DNA from: a bacterium
GTDB taxonomy: Bacteria > B130-G9
Length of the DNA stretch: 41,624 nt
Direction: 5' to 3'
Assembly (NCBI GenBank): GCA_021160245.1
Contig: JAGHCW010000018.1
Coordinates: forward strand, 1 to 41,624
In this document: positions 33,331-41,624 of the stretch, one piece after another
Layout: each line of letters opens with the position of its first letter
Position numbering within the stretch: the first letter of the stretch is position 1
Notes under the pieces: generated by a model
Database searches by the model: none
The model's input: the letters and a program-made list of their open reading frames with translations, nothing else
Told to the model about the DNA's origin: nothing
Translations under genes and position numbers: made by a program

Positions 33331-33381
33331 TTTTGAGACCATGTTTGATAACAACGAGACGACCTGAAGCGAGGGGATAAT

Positions 33382-34446
33382 ATGCCACGGCTGCTTTCTC
33401 AGGAAGAGATCGACGCTCTTCTTACTCAGGTCTCGACGGATGACGAAGAGGATGGGGGAGCGCAGAGGCCTCAGGATGTAATCAGCAAAAAGGCCCAGCT
33501 ATACGACTTCAAGCGACCGGATAGACTCTCCAAGGACAATATCCGCTCGTTGCACCTTATTCATGATAGGTTCGCTCGAAGCTGCTCATCGTCATTCTCG
33601 GCCTATTTGCGAACGATGTCCGAGGTCAACATAATATCAGTTGACCAATTCACATATTTCGAATTCCTGATGTCTTTGCCCGACCCGACCTGTTTCAACG
33701 TGCTGAGCATGAGCCCGTTAGAAGGGAATGCTGCGCTGGAAATCAATCCATCCATCGTCTTTCCAATTGTGGACAGACTGCTTGGCGGTCCCGGCGAGCC
33801 GCTGAATGAGATTCGTCAAATAACTAGTATCGAATTTAGAATAATCGACGGCGTAATCCAGCAGGCGCTTACCGGCCTCAAGGAGGCGTGGGCGCAGGCC
33901 ATAGAAATCGAGATCAAAATCGTCGAAAGAGAGACGAGTCCCCAGCTGATACAGATCGCCGCGCCGAACGAACCGGTCGTTCTGATATCATTTGAGGTAA
34001 AAATATCCGATCTGTCCGGCATGATGAACCTCTGCGTTCCGACAAGAATGATCGAACCTGTGAGCAATAGATTCACTCAAGATTGGCACTCGGTATCCTC
34101 AAAGAATCGGCCTGAGGATATTGGAACATGGATCAATGAACTGATGAGCGAAATTCCACTACCTGTGTCTGTGCTTCTCGGCAAAACCGTGCTCCCGGTC
34201 AAGGAAATACTCAATCTTGAGGTCGGCAATATTCTTGTTCTGCCGAACAAGGCATATTCGCCTCTTACAGTCAAGATCGCGGATAGTCCCAAATTCAAGG
34301 CCACAATTGGAGAGCATGAGCGGAAACGGTCTGTGAGGATCACATCGAGAATAGAACTGCCCAAGGCGCCCGAAGTAGCAATCAAGGGCGAGGGCGCACA
34401 GCCCCAAGAGAAAAGCCAAGCATCAGACATTAAAACGAGTACATAG
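33382..34446 (+). CDS. fliM: Flagellar motor switch protein FliM
   Basis: FliM is the middle ring of the flagellar C-ring and binds phosphorylated CheY. The N-terminus LLSQEEIDALLTQV is the CheY-binding segment. YDFKRPDRLSKDNIRSLHLI starts the middle domain, and IVDRLLGGPGEP (about 130-141) contains the conserved GG-x-G loop. The C-terminal SpoA domain contains PVSVLLGKTVLPVKEILNLE. Length is 354 residues, slightly longer than many because of a hydrophilic tail. GAGGGGA is upstream of the ATG. Confidence 0.97.
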   Translation: MPRLLSQEEIDALLTQVSTDDEEDGGAQRPQDVISKKAQLYDFKRPDRLSKDNIRSLHLIHDRFARSCSSSFSAYLRTMSEVNIISVDQFTYFEFLMSLPDPTCFNVLSMSPLEGNAALEINPSIVFPIVDRLLGGPGEPLNEIRQITSIEFRIIDGVIQQALTGLKEAWAQAIEIEIKIVERETSPQLIQIAAPNEPVVLISFEVKISDLSGMMNLCVPTRMIEPVSNRFTQDWHSVSSKNRPEDIGTWINELMSEIPLPVSVLLGKTVLPVKEILNLEVGNILVLPNKAYSPLTVKIADSPKFKATIGEHERKRSVRITSRIELPKAPEVAIKGEGAQPQEKSQASDIKTST

Positions 34447-34494
34447 CTGTCCGGAAATAACACCGGACCCTTATGAATTAAGCAGGGGAAACAC

Positions 34495-35472
34495 GTGGCA
34501 TTTGATCCATTCAAGACAATTGAGGCAGAGCCCAAGACTCCGATAGAGCCTCAACTTCAGCCAGTCGCGGCCGCATTCGGGCAATTGTCCGATGTGTTGA
34601 AGGAGACATTCGGTATTATGCTCGGCGCGGAGATCGAGGTCTCGAAGCCCAACTTGGGCATCTTGCCCGCAAAAGACGTCATCTCAGCCGTCGGACAGGG
34701 CATAGTTGTTGCACATACAACCTATTCAAAGGGCGTTGATGGCTCTATCTTCATCCTCGCCAAGACCAACGTTGCGGTATCCATCGTTGGGCTCATACTC
34801 GGCGTGTCTCCAGAAGAGCAAGCCGATGACCTTGACGAAGACGCAATGGATGCCTACCTTGAGCTTGTCGGCCAAGTTTGCGGAAAGGTCAACCTCTCTT
34901 TCTCGGAGCTATATGGCAAGACCGTGAGCACCAATCCATTCGCCGCTTTCTCTGGCGAAGCCGACGATGCCAAAAAACTCTTTGGCGAAGGCGACCTGCT
35001 TTGCGCGGAGCTCGGACTCTCCTCCGGCGAGGCGCTTGATGGCGCCTTCATGTTCATTATGCCGACAGGCGTCGCGGATCAGCTAGGCGCGGCCGGGGGG
35101 CAGTCGATAGACGACATAATTGCCCAAGCTGCAGAGTCCGCCGAGGCGGAAGAGGCGCCTGCTCCACCCCCAATAGATGCAGTTGCGGCCCCGATGCCGA
35201 ACGGAATGGACGAGCGGCTTCAGGTCATCATGGACATGGATTTGCCGATCCATGTGCGCTTCGGCGAGACACAGATGCTCATTAGGGACGTGTTGCAGCT
35301 GGGCCCAGGCTCAATCATAGAGCTGAATAAGTCCGTGGATACACCTGTTGATCTGGTGGTCAACAATAAGCTCGTCATCGCAAGAGGAGAAGTGGTCGTA
35401 GTGGAGTCAAACTTCGCCATCCGCATAACTGAGATCAAGAGCAAAACCGAACGCATCAAAAGCTTGAGCTAG
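34495..35472 (+). CDS. fliN: FliN/FliY-like motor switch protein with an N-terminal CheC-like domain
   Basis: The 325-residue protein ends in a FliN/SpoA domain (about 235-320; DLPIHVRFGETQMLIRDVLQ and LVVNNKLVIARGEVVVVESN), the part that joins the C-ring below FliM. The first 200 residues resemble a CheC/CheX-type domain, as in FliY. In CheC phosphatases the site is D/S-x3-E-x2-N-x22-P. Here D119, E123 and P148 fit but the Asn position is Gly126, so CheY-P phosphatase activity is doubtful. A Pro/Ala-rich linker (EEAPAPPPIDAVAAP) joins the two parts. GTG start with AGGGGA. It is the last gene of the flagellar run. Confidence 0.93.
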   Translation: MAFDPFKTIEAEPKTPIEPQLQPVAAAFGQLSDVLKETFGIMLGAEIEVSKPNLGILPAKDVISAVGQGIVVAHTTYSKGVDGSIFILAKTNVAVSIVGLILGVSPEEQADDLDEDAMDAYLELVGQVCGKVNLSFSELYGKTVSTNPFAAFSGEADDAKKLFGEGDLLCAELGLSSGEALDGAFMFIMPTGVADQLGAAGGQSIDDIIAQAAESAEAEEAPAPPPIDAVAAPMPNGMDERLQVIMDMDLPIHVRFGETQMLIRDVLQLGPGSIIELNKSVDTPVDLVVNNKLVIARGEVVVVESNFAIRITEIKSKTERIKSLS

Positions 35473-35555
35473 CGTAGTCCATCGTCCTATGAGCTGCATC
35501 ATTGTCCTGCCAGAACAGACCTTCGCGGGTGGCCCATATCATGCGTTAGTGCCGC

Positions 35556-36857
35556 TCAATTAAGAATGCGGCTCACACGGCACATCCGGCCCAGATATCG
35601 AAGATCATAGCAGGGCAGCAATTCCACATTCCCGATCTCCGAAACGAGCCCCTCGGCGTCCGAAGCAGCCGCGACATCGGACACCACAATTAACCGTTCA
35701 AGACCATCGATTAAGAGCCTCCTTTTCGCCGCAGCAAGTTCCGAAAATCTGAGCTCTTCGCCCGGCAAATGGACAAGACCGGCAAGCTTACCCCCATCTT
35801 GAACAATCAGCGGATGATCCCGAAGGAACTCCCTGCCAAGCCAATCGCCATTCTCAAACCTGACCGCAAGGTCGTGGACACCAGTCGCGCATGGCGCAAC
35901 GCTAGCTCCCCACTTCGATTTGAAGCGGAGTATCCCATCCAAGAGAAACGGGTGGCTGACACCCAGATCGAGCGACTGAAAGCCCTGCTCGCAGCACCAT
36001 TCAATGGCAAAACCATAAAGCGACTCAATAACTCCTCGCCGCATCGCCGCACGAGCCTCGCCGTGAACGCCCGAGATAACTAGCGAGGCGCACGTCCCGA
36101 TCTCATGAATCATAACGCCACCAAGCGCGTCTTGGAGGGAACTTCCTCCCTTGAAAGAGACGGGCCGACCGAGGCGAGCATTATCAAAAAGAAGCATCAG
36201 AACAGAATCTCTTGCCAGCGACTTGACATAGGTGAGGCTCTTGACGATTTCATTGCCGGCGAACCTACTCTCGCAATACGGACCATACATCTCGTGATAG
36301 AAACGCTCAATGAAACCGTCACAGGGCACAATGCTTTGCCAATATCCCGCATCTCGTGTTGCTTGCGAGGCGCGCCTCGCGCTTCTTGAGAATCTTTTTT
36401 TGACAGCCTTTATTCCCATCGAGAGATCGATGCGGGATGAGACCAGCCCCGGCAGCACAATCCACCCTCCTTGCCTGAACTTTCCGGCGCGAAGTCGGTT
36501 GTGCCATACAAACCGCATGGAGGGCTTCCGGCTTGTTTGGGGCAGAGCGGCGCTCTCAATGCCCGCACCTAATTCGCTCAGGCGTTGAGATAGATAATGA
36601 TAGCCGTTCGCGTTGCCCCATATTCGGACAATGGCCGGCTGCCCGTCTGATGCGTCGCGCGCAAGATACAGATCACGACTTGAGAAACGCTCTGGAATAA
36701 AAAACTCAGCGAATGAGCGACCACAGCGAATTATGCTAAATACAACGCTACTCAAGGGGGCCTGCCTCGACCGCTCAGCCAAAGACATGTACCGGGCCTT
36801 AATTCGAGTTTTAATGCCGGCTCTAGCTCTCGCCTTAATGATGGGTCTTGCGCTCAT
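35556..36857 (-). CDS. GNAT/FemAB-like acyltransferase
   Basis: This 433-residue protein looks like a FemAB/BioF2-type GNAT: an N-terminal half with KRFSRSARRASQATRDAGYW, then YHEMYGPYCESRFAG, and a C-terminal GNAT core with RGVIESLYGFAIEWCCEQGF and LDLGVSHPFLLDGILRFKSK. Such proteins transfer acyl or aminoacyl groups, often onto cell-envelope polymers. The longest frame begins at ATG 36857, overlapping the upstream glycosyltransferase gene by 23 bases, but the extra 23 residues are very basic. ATG 36788 with AAGG upstream is an equally good start. It is the last gene of a three-gene minus-strand run. Confidence 0.8.
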   Translation of the reverse strand: MSARPIIKARARAGIKTRIKARYMSLAERSRQAPLSSVVFSIIRCGRSFAEFFIPERFSSRDLYLARDASDGQPAIVRIWGNANGYHYLSQRLSELGAGIESAALPQTSRKPSMRFVWHNRLRAGKFRQGGWIVLPGLVSSRIDLSMGIKAVKKRFSRSARRASQATRDAGYWQSIVPCDGFIERFYHEMYGPYCESRFAGNEIVKSLTYVKSLARDSVLMLLFDNARLGRPVSFKGGSSLQDALGGVMIHEIGTCASLVISGVHGEARAAMRRGVIESLYGFAIEWCCEQGFQSLDLGVSHPFLLDGILRFKSKWGASVAPCATGVHDLAVRFENGDWLGREFLRDHPLIVQDGGKLAGLVHLPGEELRFSELAAAKRRLLIDGLERLIVVSDVAAASDAEGLVSEIGNVELLPCYDLRYLGRMCRVSRILN

Positions 36858-38451
36858 CGGAAAGAGGTCTTGTCAGGTCATAGAAACGAAGCGGCGCTCC
36901 ATAAAAATCTCTCGATTCGAGATGAGGGTAATTGGCGTCTAAGTACCGCCGAATGTGAGACATCTCGCCGTGATAGAAGTCATCTCTGCCGATATCCCAC
37001 ACGCTTTCAACCAGAATCAGCCTCCTGTAGCCGACGGGAAGGTCGAAAACCGCGATCGGTAGCGAGTCCGCCCCCTGTTTCCTCTCCCAAAGCCCCTTAT
37101 ATGGATACTTCTGCATGACCCGTGCCCGATGCTCTCGAGACGAGGCTAGGACAACCTGCTTGATGTTGCTCGGAAGATAGACAACAAAAGGCGCGTAGGA
37201 GCTTCTGCAAGTGTGCCCCACGATATCCGCGGGTGAAAGCCTCGCACTCAGAAACTCGCAAGCCTGCCGGAAGCTCTTGCGCGGCCGAACACCCGGCGCA
37301 TCCGAGATATCGGGTATGATGTTGCGATAGAGATTGACAAGCGAGAATGAGGTCAACAGGAGCATAGAAAATAGCACGGCAATGGTTGCTTCCTTTCGCA
37401 AAACCGATATGCCGTAAGCAGCCATCATAAGAAGGAACAGCCCCGACGGTATGAGGCAGCGATCGAGATACACGGAGTTCTTGGCAATGTGTGAGATTGA
37501 GAAAGCAAGCAACATCGGCAGAAGCGCGTTGATAGCCACAAATCGAAGCTCGCGGTCTCGGCTGTGATGCGCCGCGCAGACTAGCCCGATCACGATCATC
37601 AAAACAACGAGCCCAGCAGCCAAGTATCCCGGGACGCTCGGCGCTGTGAATCCAGCTGACATGTTCTTGAGGCTGACAAGCAGAGTTTCGAGGCCCGGCT
37701 TGGGTATCCAGAAATCCGCGACAAAGACGGTGGCCCTCGCCTTCTCAATAAATACTAGAAGCCAAGGCGCGACTAGAATGAATGAGCCGCCCAAAACCAG
37801 GATGCTCAACTTCGCATTATTCAGCAGCTCGCGACTCGTCCGGCTAAGCGAGAGCACCGATATGGGCAGTGAGACAATCCACAGCGCGGCGCAGTAGTGC
37901 GAATAGAAAGAAAGAGCGAGCGCCACGGCGGCAATGCCCACATAGAGCCACCGACCTCGACTAGTGACGGCAGCTTTGTGCCAGGCGTACCCCGCCACAA
38001 CAACGAGAAAGGGCAGCAGCGAATATGCCCTTAGTTCTTGTGAATAATAGATGCAGAGCGGACTAATCGCGACAAGAGCTGCGGCTATCAGGCCAGCTCT
38101 TCTGCTGAATAGACGCCTTCCGAATACAAAAACTAGAGGAACAACTGCGATGCCGATAAGCGCCGGCCATAATCTCACCCAAAACTCAGAGGTTCCCAGG
38201 GCGTTCCAAAAATGAGCGATCGCAAAAGAAAGCGGAGCAGAAGTGGACAGTGATGTGGGCAGAGCAAGAAGATCACGCGAGAGAATGATCGTCGTCGCCT
38301 CATCATACCAAAAGGACAGGCGCCCAAGCCGATATAACCGCAGGACTGCGGCCACAAGGACGACTGCGCCCGGCAAAACCGCCAGCACTCGACGCGTATG
38401 AGCTCTCTTCGTTAGCCGCCCGTTCTCTCCTCTGAAGTGTGAATCGGACAC
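36835..38451 (-). CDS. GT39/ArnT-like membrane glycosyltransferase
   Basis: This 538-residue protein has an N-terminal membrane helix followed by LSFWYDEATTI (residues 50-60). The Asp-Glu in the first periplasmic loop is the catalytic-type signature of GT-C enzymes of the GT39/dolichyl-phosphate-mannose family. About nine to twelve membrane helices follow, including RLWPALIGIAVVPLVFVFG and a later cluster. The C-terminal 150 residues are soluble and presumably periplasmic. Such enzymes use a lipid-linked sugar donor to modify protein or lipid. GTG at 38451 has GGGAAGG upstream, and the gene begins six bases after the radical SAM gene, so they share a transcript. Confidence 0.87.
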   Translation of the reverse strand: MSDSHFRGENGRLTKRAHTRRVLAVLPGAVVLVAAVLRLYRLGRLSFWYDEATTIILSRDLLALPTSLSTSAPLSFAIAHFWNALGTSEFWVRLWPALIGIAVVPLVFVFGRRLFSRRAGLIAAALVAISPLCIYYSQELRAYSLLPFLVVVAGYAWHKAAVTSRGRWLYVGIAAVALALSFYSHYCAALWIVSLPISVLSLSRTSRELLNNAKLSILVLGGSFILVAPWLLVFIEKARATVFVADFWIPKPGLETLLVSLKNMSAGFTAPSVPGYLAAGLVVLMIVIGLVCAAHHSRDRELRFVAINALLPMLLAFSISHIAKNSVYLDRCLIPSGLFLLMMAAYGISVLRKEATIAVLFSMLLLTSFSLVNLYRNIIPDISDAPGVRPRKSFRQACEFLSARLSPADIVGHTCRSSYAPFVVYLPSNIKQVVLASSREHRARVMQKYPYKGLWERKQGADSLPIAVFDLPVGYRRLILVESVWDIGRDDFYHGEMSHIRRYLDANYPHLESRDFYGAPLRFYDLTRPLSDERKTHH

Positions 38452-38456
38452 GCGAG

Positions 38457-39581
38457 CTACCTTCCCGAATACTCAGATTGACAGCACCCGGCGCAGGCTG
38501 GGAATATCCCAGCGTCCTTGAGCATACGGCGGAATGTCATCATCTTGGGGGCCATCCAGAGCTCCGAAAGCGTGCTCTCCCGCAAGTTGCCGACCCATTG
38601 GTTGAAGCAGATCAGAACGTCGCCGTAAGCGGAAATAAAGACCTTCGACCAGGGCATATAGCACCGATAGTGAGCTAGATTAAGCCGCTGCCTGTGGAAA
38701 TCGACCATCTCCTGCCGGGAAATGCCTTGCGGAGATAGTCTAAGCTGGACGCGAGATGCCTTCGCCCGCGCATCAAGCGACTCAAGTTGACTGTCCAATT
38801 CGCAGAGATCGAGCTTCTCAGGAACCGCCGGAGTGTTGGCCCATGAGCGTATCTTGGTCTTATCGGAGAGCTTCGCCAATCGACAGTAAAAGTCCAAAGC
38901 GCTGTTCATGGTCAATAGATTGCAGATGTCTGCGCCAAGTCGCTCCGCATTGTCAAACATCTGCCCCAAATAAGGCACTGTCTTGCGCGTGATGACTGTC
39001 TTCTGATTGATCAACGGGTACCTCTTGCCGAGTCGGTCGCGGTGATACTTAATCATCTCGATGGCCCTGCACGCCTTCTCATAAGAACCTTTGGCGCCGG
39101 TTATCTCGTCGTGCAAAGCCTCATCTCCATGAATCGAGACTCCAACCAGCACCAGCCCCTTTTTCAACGCCGAACTGCATCCAAGCTGCGCAAGCTGCTC
39201 TGCTCGCGCCTCATCGACGAGCGTTCCATTAGTTATGACATGCGTCGTGTTTCGGGAAGAAGCCCATTGAAGTATCTCCATAATGTCGCGCCGAACGAAC
39301 GGCTCGCCTCCACTGAAACTTAGAAGCGAATACCTCGGCAGCTGGCGGACAATGCCCTTGATCTCATCAAGCGAAAGCTCACTGACCTTACCGAGTATCT
39401 TCTGGTTCTGGTCGAAGAACTCACTGAACTGGCACATATCGCACCTGAGATTGCACCTGTAAGTTACCTCAAAGAACGCCTGAAGTGGTGGCAGAGCCTT
39501 CTTTGGTGAGATGCAGTATGGTATCTCGGCATATAGGCCGATCAGTCTTCGATAGACATCCGAATAGCTCTTTATTCTCAT
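38457..39581 (-). CDS. Radical SAM protein with C-terminal SPASM-type domain
   Basis: This 374-residue protein has the radical SAM CxxxCxxC signature CNLRCDMC at C43, C47 and C50, then LLSFSGGEPFVRRDIMEIL and THVITNGTLV. The C-terminal part contains YGDVLICFNQWVGNL, GNL being the usual point before the auxiliary clusters, and CAGCCQSEY at the end, as in SPASM domains binding extra 4Fe-4S clusters. Radical SAM/SPASM enzymes modify peptides, carbohydrates or cofactors. The neighbouring glycosyltransferase and GNAT-like protein suggest a polysaccharide or glycolipid context, but the substrate is unknown. Confidence 0.88.
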   Translation of the reverse strand: MRIKSYSDVYRRLIGLYAEIPYCISPKKALPPLQAFFEVTYRCNLRCDMCQFSEFFDQNQKILGKVSELSLDEIKGIVRQLPRYSLLSFSGGEPFVRRDIMEILQWASSRNTTHVITNGTLVDEARAEQLAQLGCSSALKKGLVLVGVSIHGDEALHDEITGAKGSYEKACRAIEMIKYHRDRLGKRYPLINQKTVITRKTVPYLGQMFDNAERLGADICNLLTMNSALDFYCRLAKLSDKTKIRSWANTPAVPEKLDLCELDSQLESLDARAKASRVQLRLSPQGISRQEMVDFHRQRLNLAHYRCYMPWSKVFISAYGDVLICFNQWVGNLRESTLSELWMAPKMMTFRRMLKDAGIFPACAGCCQSEYSGR

Positions 39582-39621
39582 TGGGTGACAATCGCTCTGT
39601 TATTGAACATCGGATGGACCA

Positions 39622-41244
39622 TCACTGGAACAGATTCCCATTCTTGTCCTTATGAACTCTCTCGGCCTTGGGGGCCTTCTTGAACGTTACATTGGCTCGC
39701 TTCAGTGGCGGACAATCAATAGCCTTGCCGTGCATAAAGTCCTCGACGGTGAGTATCTGGATTCGAGGATACCGCTTCTGCCACGTTGGCGACTCGTAAA
39801 ACCCGGCGGAAAACGCCTCGTCTCGCATGTTCTTGGTCGATTTCAACATTGTGATAAACACACCAATCTGGGCGTTCTCGCGCTCAACCACACCCCTCAA
39901 GTCGCGAATGTGCGAGACGGTCACGTGGCCGGCCTTTACTGAGAAGATGAGCTGCTTGGTCTGGCCGCCCTGTGGCTCATCGTGAAAATAGAGCCGACCA
40001 TCGATGCCCTTGTCTGCGCCCTTTTTCTCCTCGACCGGTCTAGCCCCAACGAGCCCGAGCGCCCACCACTGAAATTGATACGGATTCTCCTTCGCAAGCG
40101 CCATCGCGCCGGAAATAGAGGCCGGCTCGCCGATGACCTGATAGTTGACCTCGTCGTCAAAGACATCACGTAGACGATACTTGATCAACGTAACCGCGAG
40201 ATGAGTTATGTCAATGCCGATCCAGGGGCGATTCAGTCGCTGGCAGACCGAGACCATTGTGCCGCACCCGCAAAATGGGTCAAACACCACATCACCCTCA
40301 ACGCTGCTCACATTGATAATCCGCTCGAGAAACGACTCTGGCTTTTGTGTCGGGTAACCCAGCGATTCTCTAGCCTGCGAGTTGATGGGCGGTAGGTCGC
40401 TCCACAAATTCCCCAGAAGAGGTCCCTGGGCCTCGTCCAAGAAACGCTTGTAGGCCGGCGCCTTCCCTTCCGGCGGAATTTCCACTCTCCCCTCGGCAAG
40501 CCACTCCTCGGCTCGAGTCTGTGGCATTCGCCATCCGTTTCGGGGCGGAGGATGTCCAAGCAACGTGTAAAAAGAGCCTCTACTCCCTTTGGGTTTGACC
40601 AAGTTATCGTAACGAAAGACCCGTCCAGCTTGGTCAGTATGCGTGTAATGTGTCCCCAGATATGTGTCGCTGTACGAGCCTCGAGGCTTTGTCCAGACGA
40701 AGCGGTCTGTTTTGCTGTAAAAGAATATAGTATCCGTGATTCTGGCAAATCGCTTCGCATCGCTGTGTCCAGATGTCCGTTTCCATACTATCTCGTTGCG
40801 GAAGTTTTCCGGGCCAAATATAGCGTCCATGAGCAACTTCAGATAGTGACTGGCTGTCGGATCACAATGCAAGTATATGCTTCCGGTCGGCTTTAGAACA
40901 CGACGCAGCTCCACGAGGCGAGGGGCCATCATCGCCATGTAGGCCATCATATCGCTGCTGCCAAGGAGTTTTCGGAAGGCCTGCATCGCCTCGGACACGT
41001 TACCGCCCGCCTCGACTACCTCCTCGAACGCTTCTGCGGCCTGCAGGTCCCAGCGCCATGTATCTTTGAATGCTCTTATCTGGGCCGCGGACTCTGAGCC
41101 ATTCTTCTCCGCGAACAGAACGTTGTAGGTCTGATTGCTATTGAAAGGCGGATCGAGGTAAACGAGATCAACCGACTCGTCGCTTATGTGCTGCCTCATG
41201 ACCTCCAAATTGTCTCCGTAGTAAAGAATACTCCCTCTCTGCAT
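39622..41244 (-). CDS. DNA methyltransferase with a C-terminal Mrr-like nuclease domain
   Basis: I chose the ATG at 41244 (540 residues), where GAAGGG stands upstream and the protein opens with MQRGSILYYGDNLEVMR, as in related enzymes. A TTG at 41298 would add 18 residues. Motif IV is LDPPFNSNQTYNV and motif I is FDPFCGCGTM, in beta-class order; DPPF suggests adenine-N6 or cytosine-N4 methylation. After about residue 390, GADKGIDGRLYF and IFSVKAGHVTVSHIRDL match the pattern of Mrr-like PD-(D/E)xK nucleases, with D in GIDG and K in SVK. The acidic residue before the Lys is replaced by Ser. The protein may combine modification and restriction, but the cutting activity is unproven. Confidence 0.9.
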   Translation of the reverse strand: MQRGSILYYGDNLEVMRQHISDESVDLVYLDPPFNSNQTYNVLFAEKNGSESAAQIRAFKDTWRWDLQAAEAFEEVVEAGGNVSEAMQAFRKLLGSSDMMAYMAMMAPRLVELRRVLKPTGSIYLHCDPTASHYLKLLMDAIFGPENFRNEIVWKRTSGHSDAKRFARITDTIFFYSKTDRFVWTKPRGSYSDTYLGTHYTHTDQAGRVFRYDNLVKPKGSRGSFYTLLGHPPPRNGWRMPQTRAEEWLAEGRVEIPPEGKAPAYKRFLDEAQGPLLGNLWSDLPPINSQARESLGYPTQKPESFLERIINVSSVEGDVVFDPFCGCGTMVSVCQRLNRPWIGIDITHLAVTLIKYRLRDVFDDEVNYQVIGEPASISGAMALAKENPYQFQWWALGLVGARPVEEKKGADKGIDGRLYFHDEPQGGQTKQLIFSVKAGHVTVSHIRDLRGVVERENAQIGVFITMLKSTKNMRDEAFSAGFYESPTWQKRYPRIQILTVEDFMHGKAIDCPPLKRANVTFKKAPKAERVHKDKNGNLFQ

Positions 41245-41340
41245 CAACGACCCTTCATCAATCAAGTATTGTCCATTCATCATCCTGTAGTTGAACAAGC
41301 ATTCACTCTTTGATCATATTCGCATTGTAACGGGCAGATT

Positions 41341-41624
41341 TCACTTCACAAAAAGCACCTGACCGTTCATCTCCTTTGGAATCTCAACCCCGAGCATATA
41401 GAGGATTGTCGGTGCAACGTCAGCTAGCTTGCCATCTTCTCTCAACTGACCTCCATCGAAGCCCGCAATAATGCAGGGCACTTCATTGGTCGTGTGGGCG
41501 GTATGCGGTGAATTGGTCTCCTCGTCCCACATCTTCTCGGCATTGCCATGATCGGCAGTAATGAGAGCGCAACCCCCAACTGAAAGCGCCGCCTTTACAA
41601 CCTCGCCCACGCACTCATCAACTA
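41341..41624 (-). CDS. gpmI: Phosphoglycerate mutase, cofactor-independent, C-terminal fragment
   Basis: The frame runs from the right edge to a stop at 41341. It contains the C-terminal part of the 2,3-bisphosphoglycerate-independent mutase, which interconverts 3- and 2-phosphoglycerate in glycolysis. [15 protein letters not shown] is the metal-binding Asp-His motif of the alkaline-phosphatase-like domain. [15 protein letters not shown] and [20 protein letters not shown] are the family's C-terminal signatures. The N-terminal part lies outside the window. Confidence 0.96.
   Translation of the reverse strand, partial: VDECVGEVVKAALSVGGCALITADHGNAEKMWDEETNSPHTAHTTNEVPCIIAGFDGGQLREDGKLADVAPTILYMLGVEIPKEMNGQVLFVK

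Noticed and set aside
20455-35472. In-frame UGA selenocysteine codons
   Set aside because: The genes here run uninterrupted at normal family lengths, and no split frames suggest a hidden Sec codon.

Overview
The window looks like chromosome from a motile, diderm (Gram-negative type) bacterium. LptD and an LpxL/HtrB-type acyltransferase imply an LPS-bearing outer membrane. Nine clustered genes are flagellar or lie inside the flagellar block. There is a GspA/GspB-like secretion pair, a selenocysteine tRNA and a multiheme cytochrome c locus. The mix suggests an uncultured anaerobic or facultative lineage, but the sequence alone does not fix a phylum. Coding density is high, intergenic repeats are few, and many starts are TTG or GTG.

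Layout. 1-3956 (minus): an outer-membrane beta-barrel, a 13-heme cytochrome overlapping it, and a further multiheme cytochrome that runs off the left edge. Together they look like a transmembrane electron conduit. 4083-10828: housekeeping genes (tilS, tmk, two membrane transport families, an acyl-CoA-synthetase-like enzyme, a lipid A type acyltransferase). 11177-19636 (minus): a methyltransferase carrying fifteen 14-residue coiled-coil repeats, a BstYI/BglII-type restriction-modification pair directly downstream of pheS, and a GspA/GspB-like ATPase plus TPR pair. 19778-19874 (minus): tRNA-Sec(UCA). 19875-21946: a repeat-rich stretch around a secreted protein of unknown function.

21947-26139 (plus): a metallo-beta-lactamase-fold protein, accD and lptD. 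26314-35472 (plus): fliQ, fliR, flhB, flhA, flhF, flhG, a small membrane protein, fliM and a fliN/fliY-like gene, which together make export-gate, placement/number-control and C-ring proteins. fliP is not beside fliQ. 35556-41244 (minus): a GNAT/FemAB-like protein, a GT39-like membrane glycosyltransferase, a radical SAM/SPASM protein, and a DNA methyltransferase with a nuclease-like C-terminus. The right edge cuts through gpmI.

The points most worth a second look are the repeat-ruler methyltransferase, the barrel plus 13-heme locus, the BstYI-like R-M pair where pheT would be expected, tRNA-Sec with no selenoprotein in view, the altered FlhB cleavage motif (NPTR), and intergenic hairpins whose stems vary while their loop stays the same.
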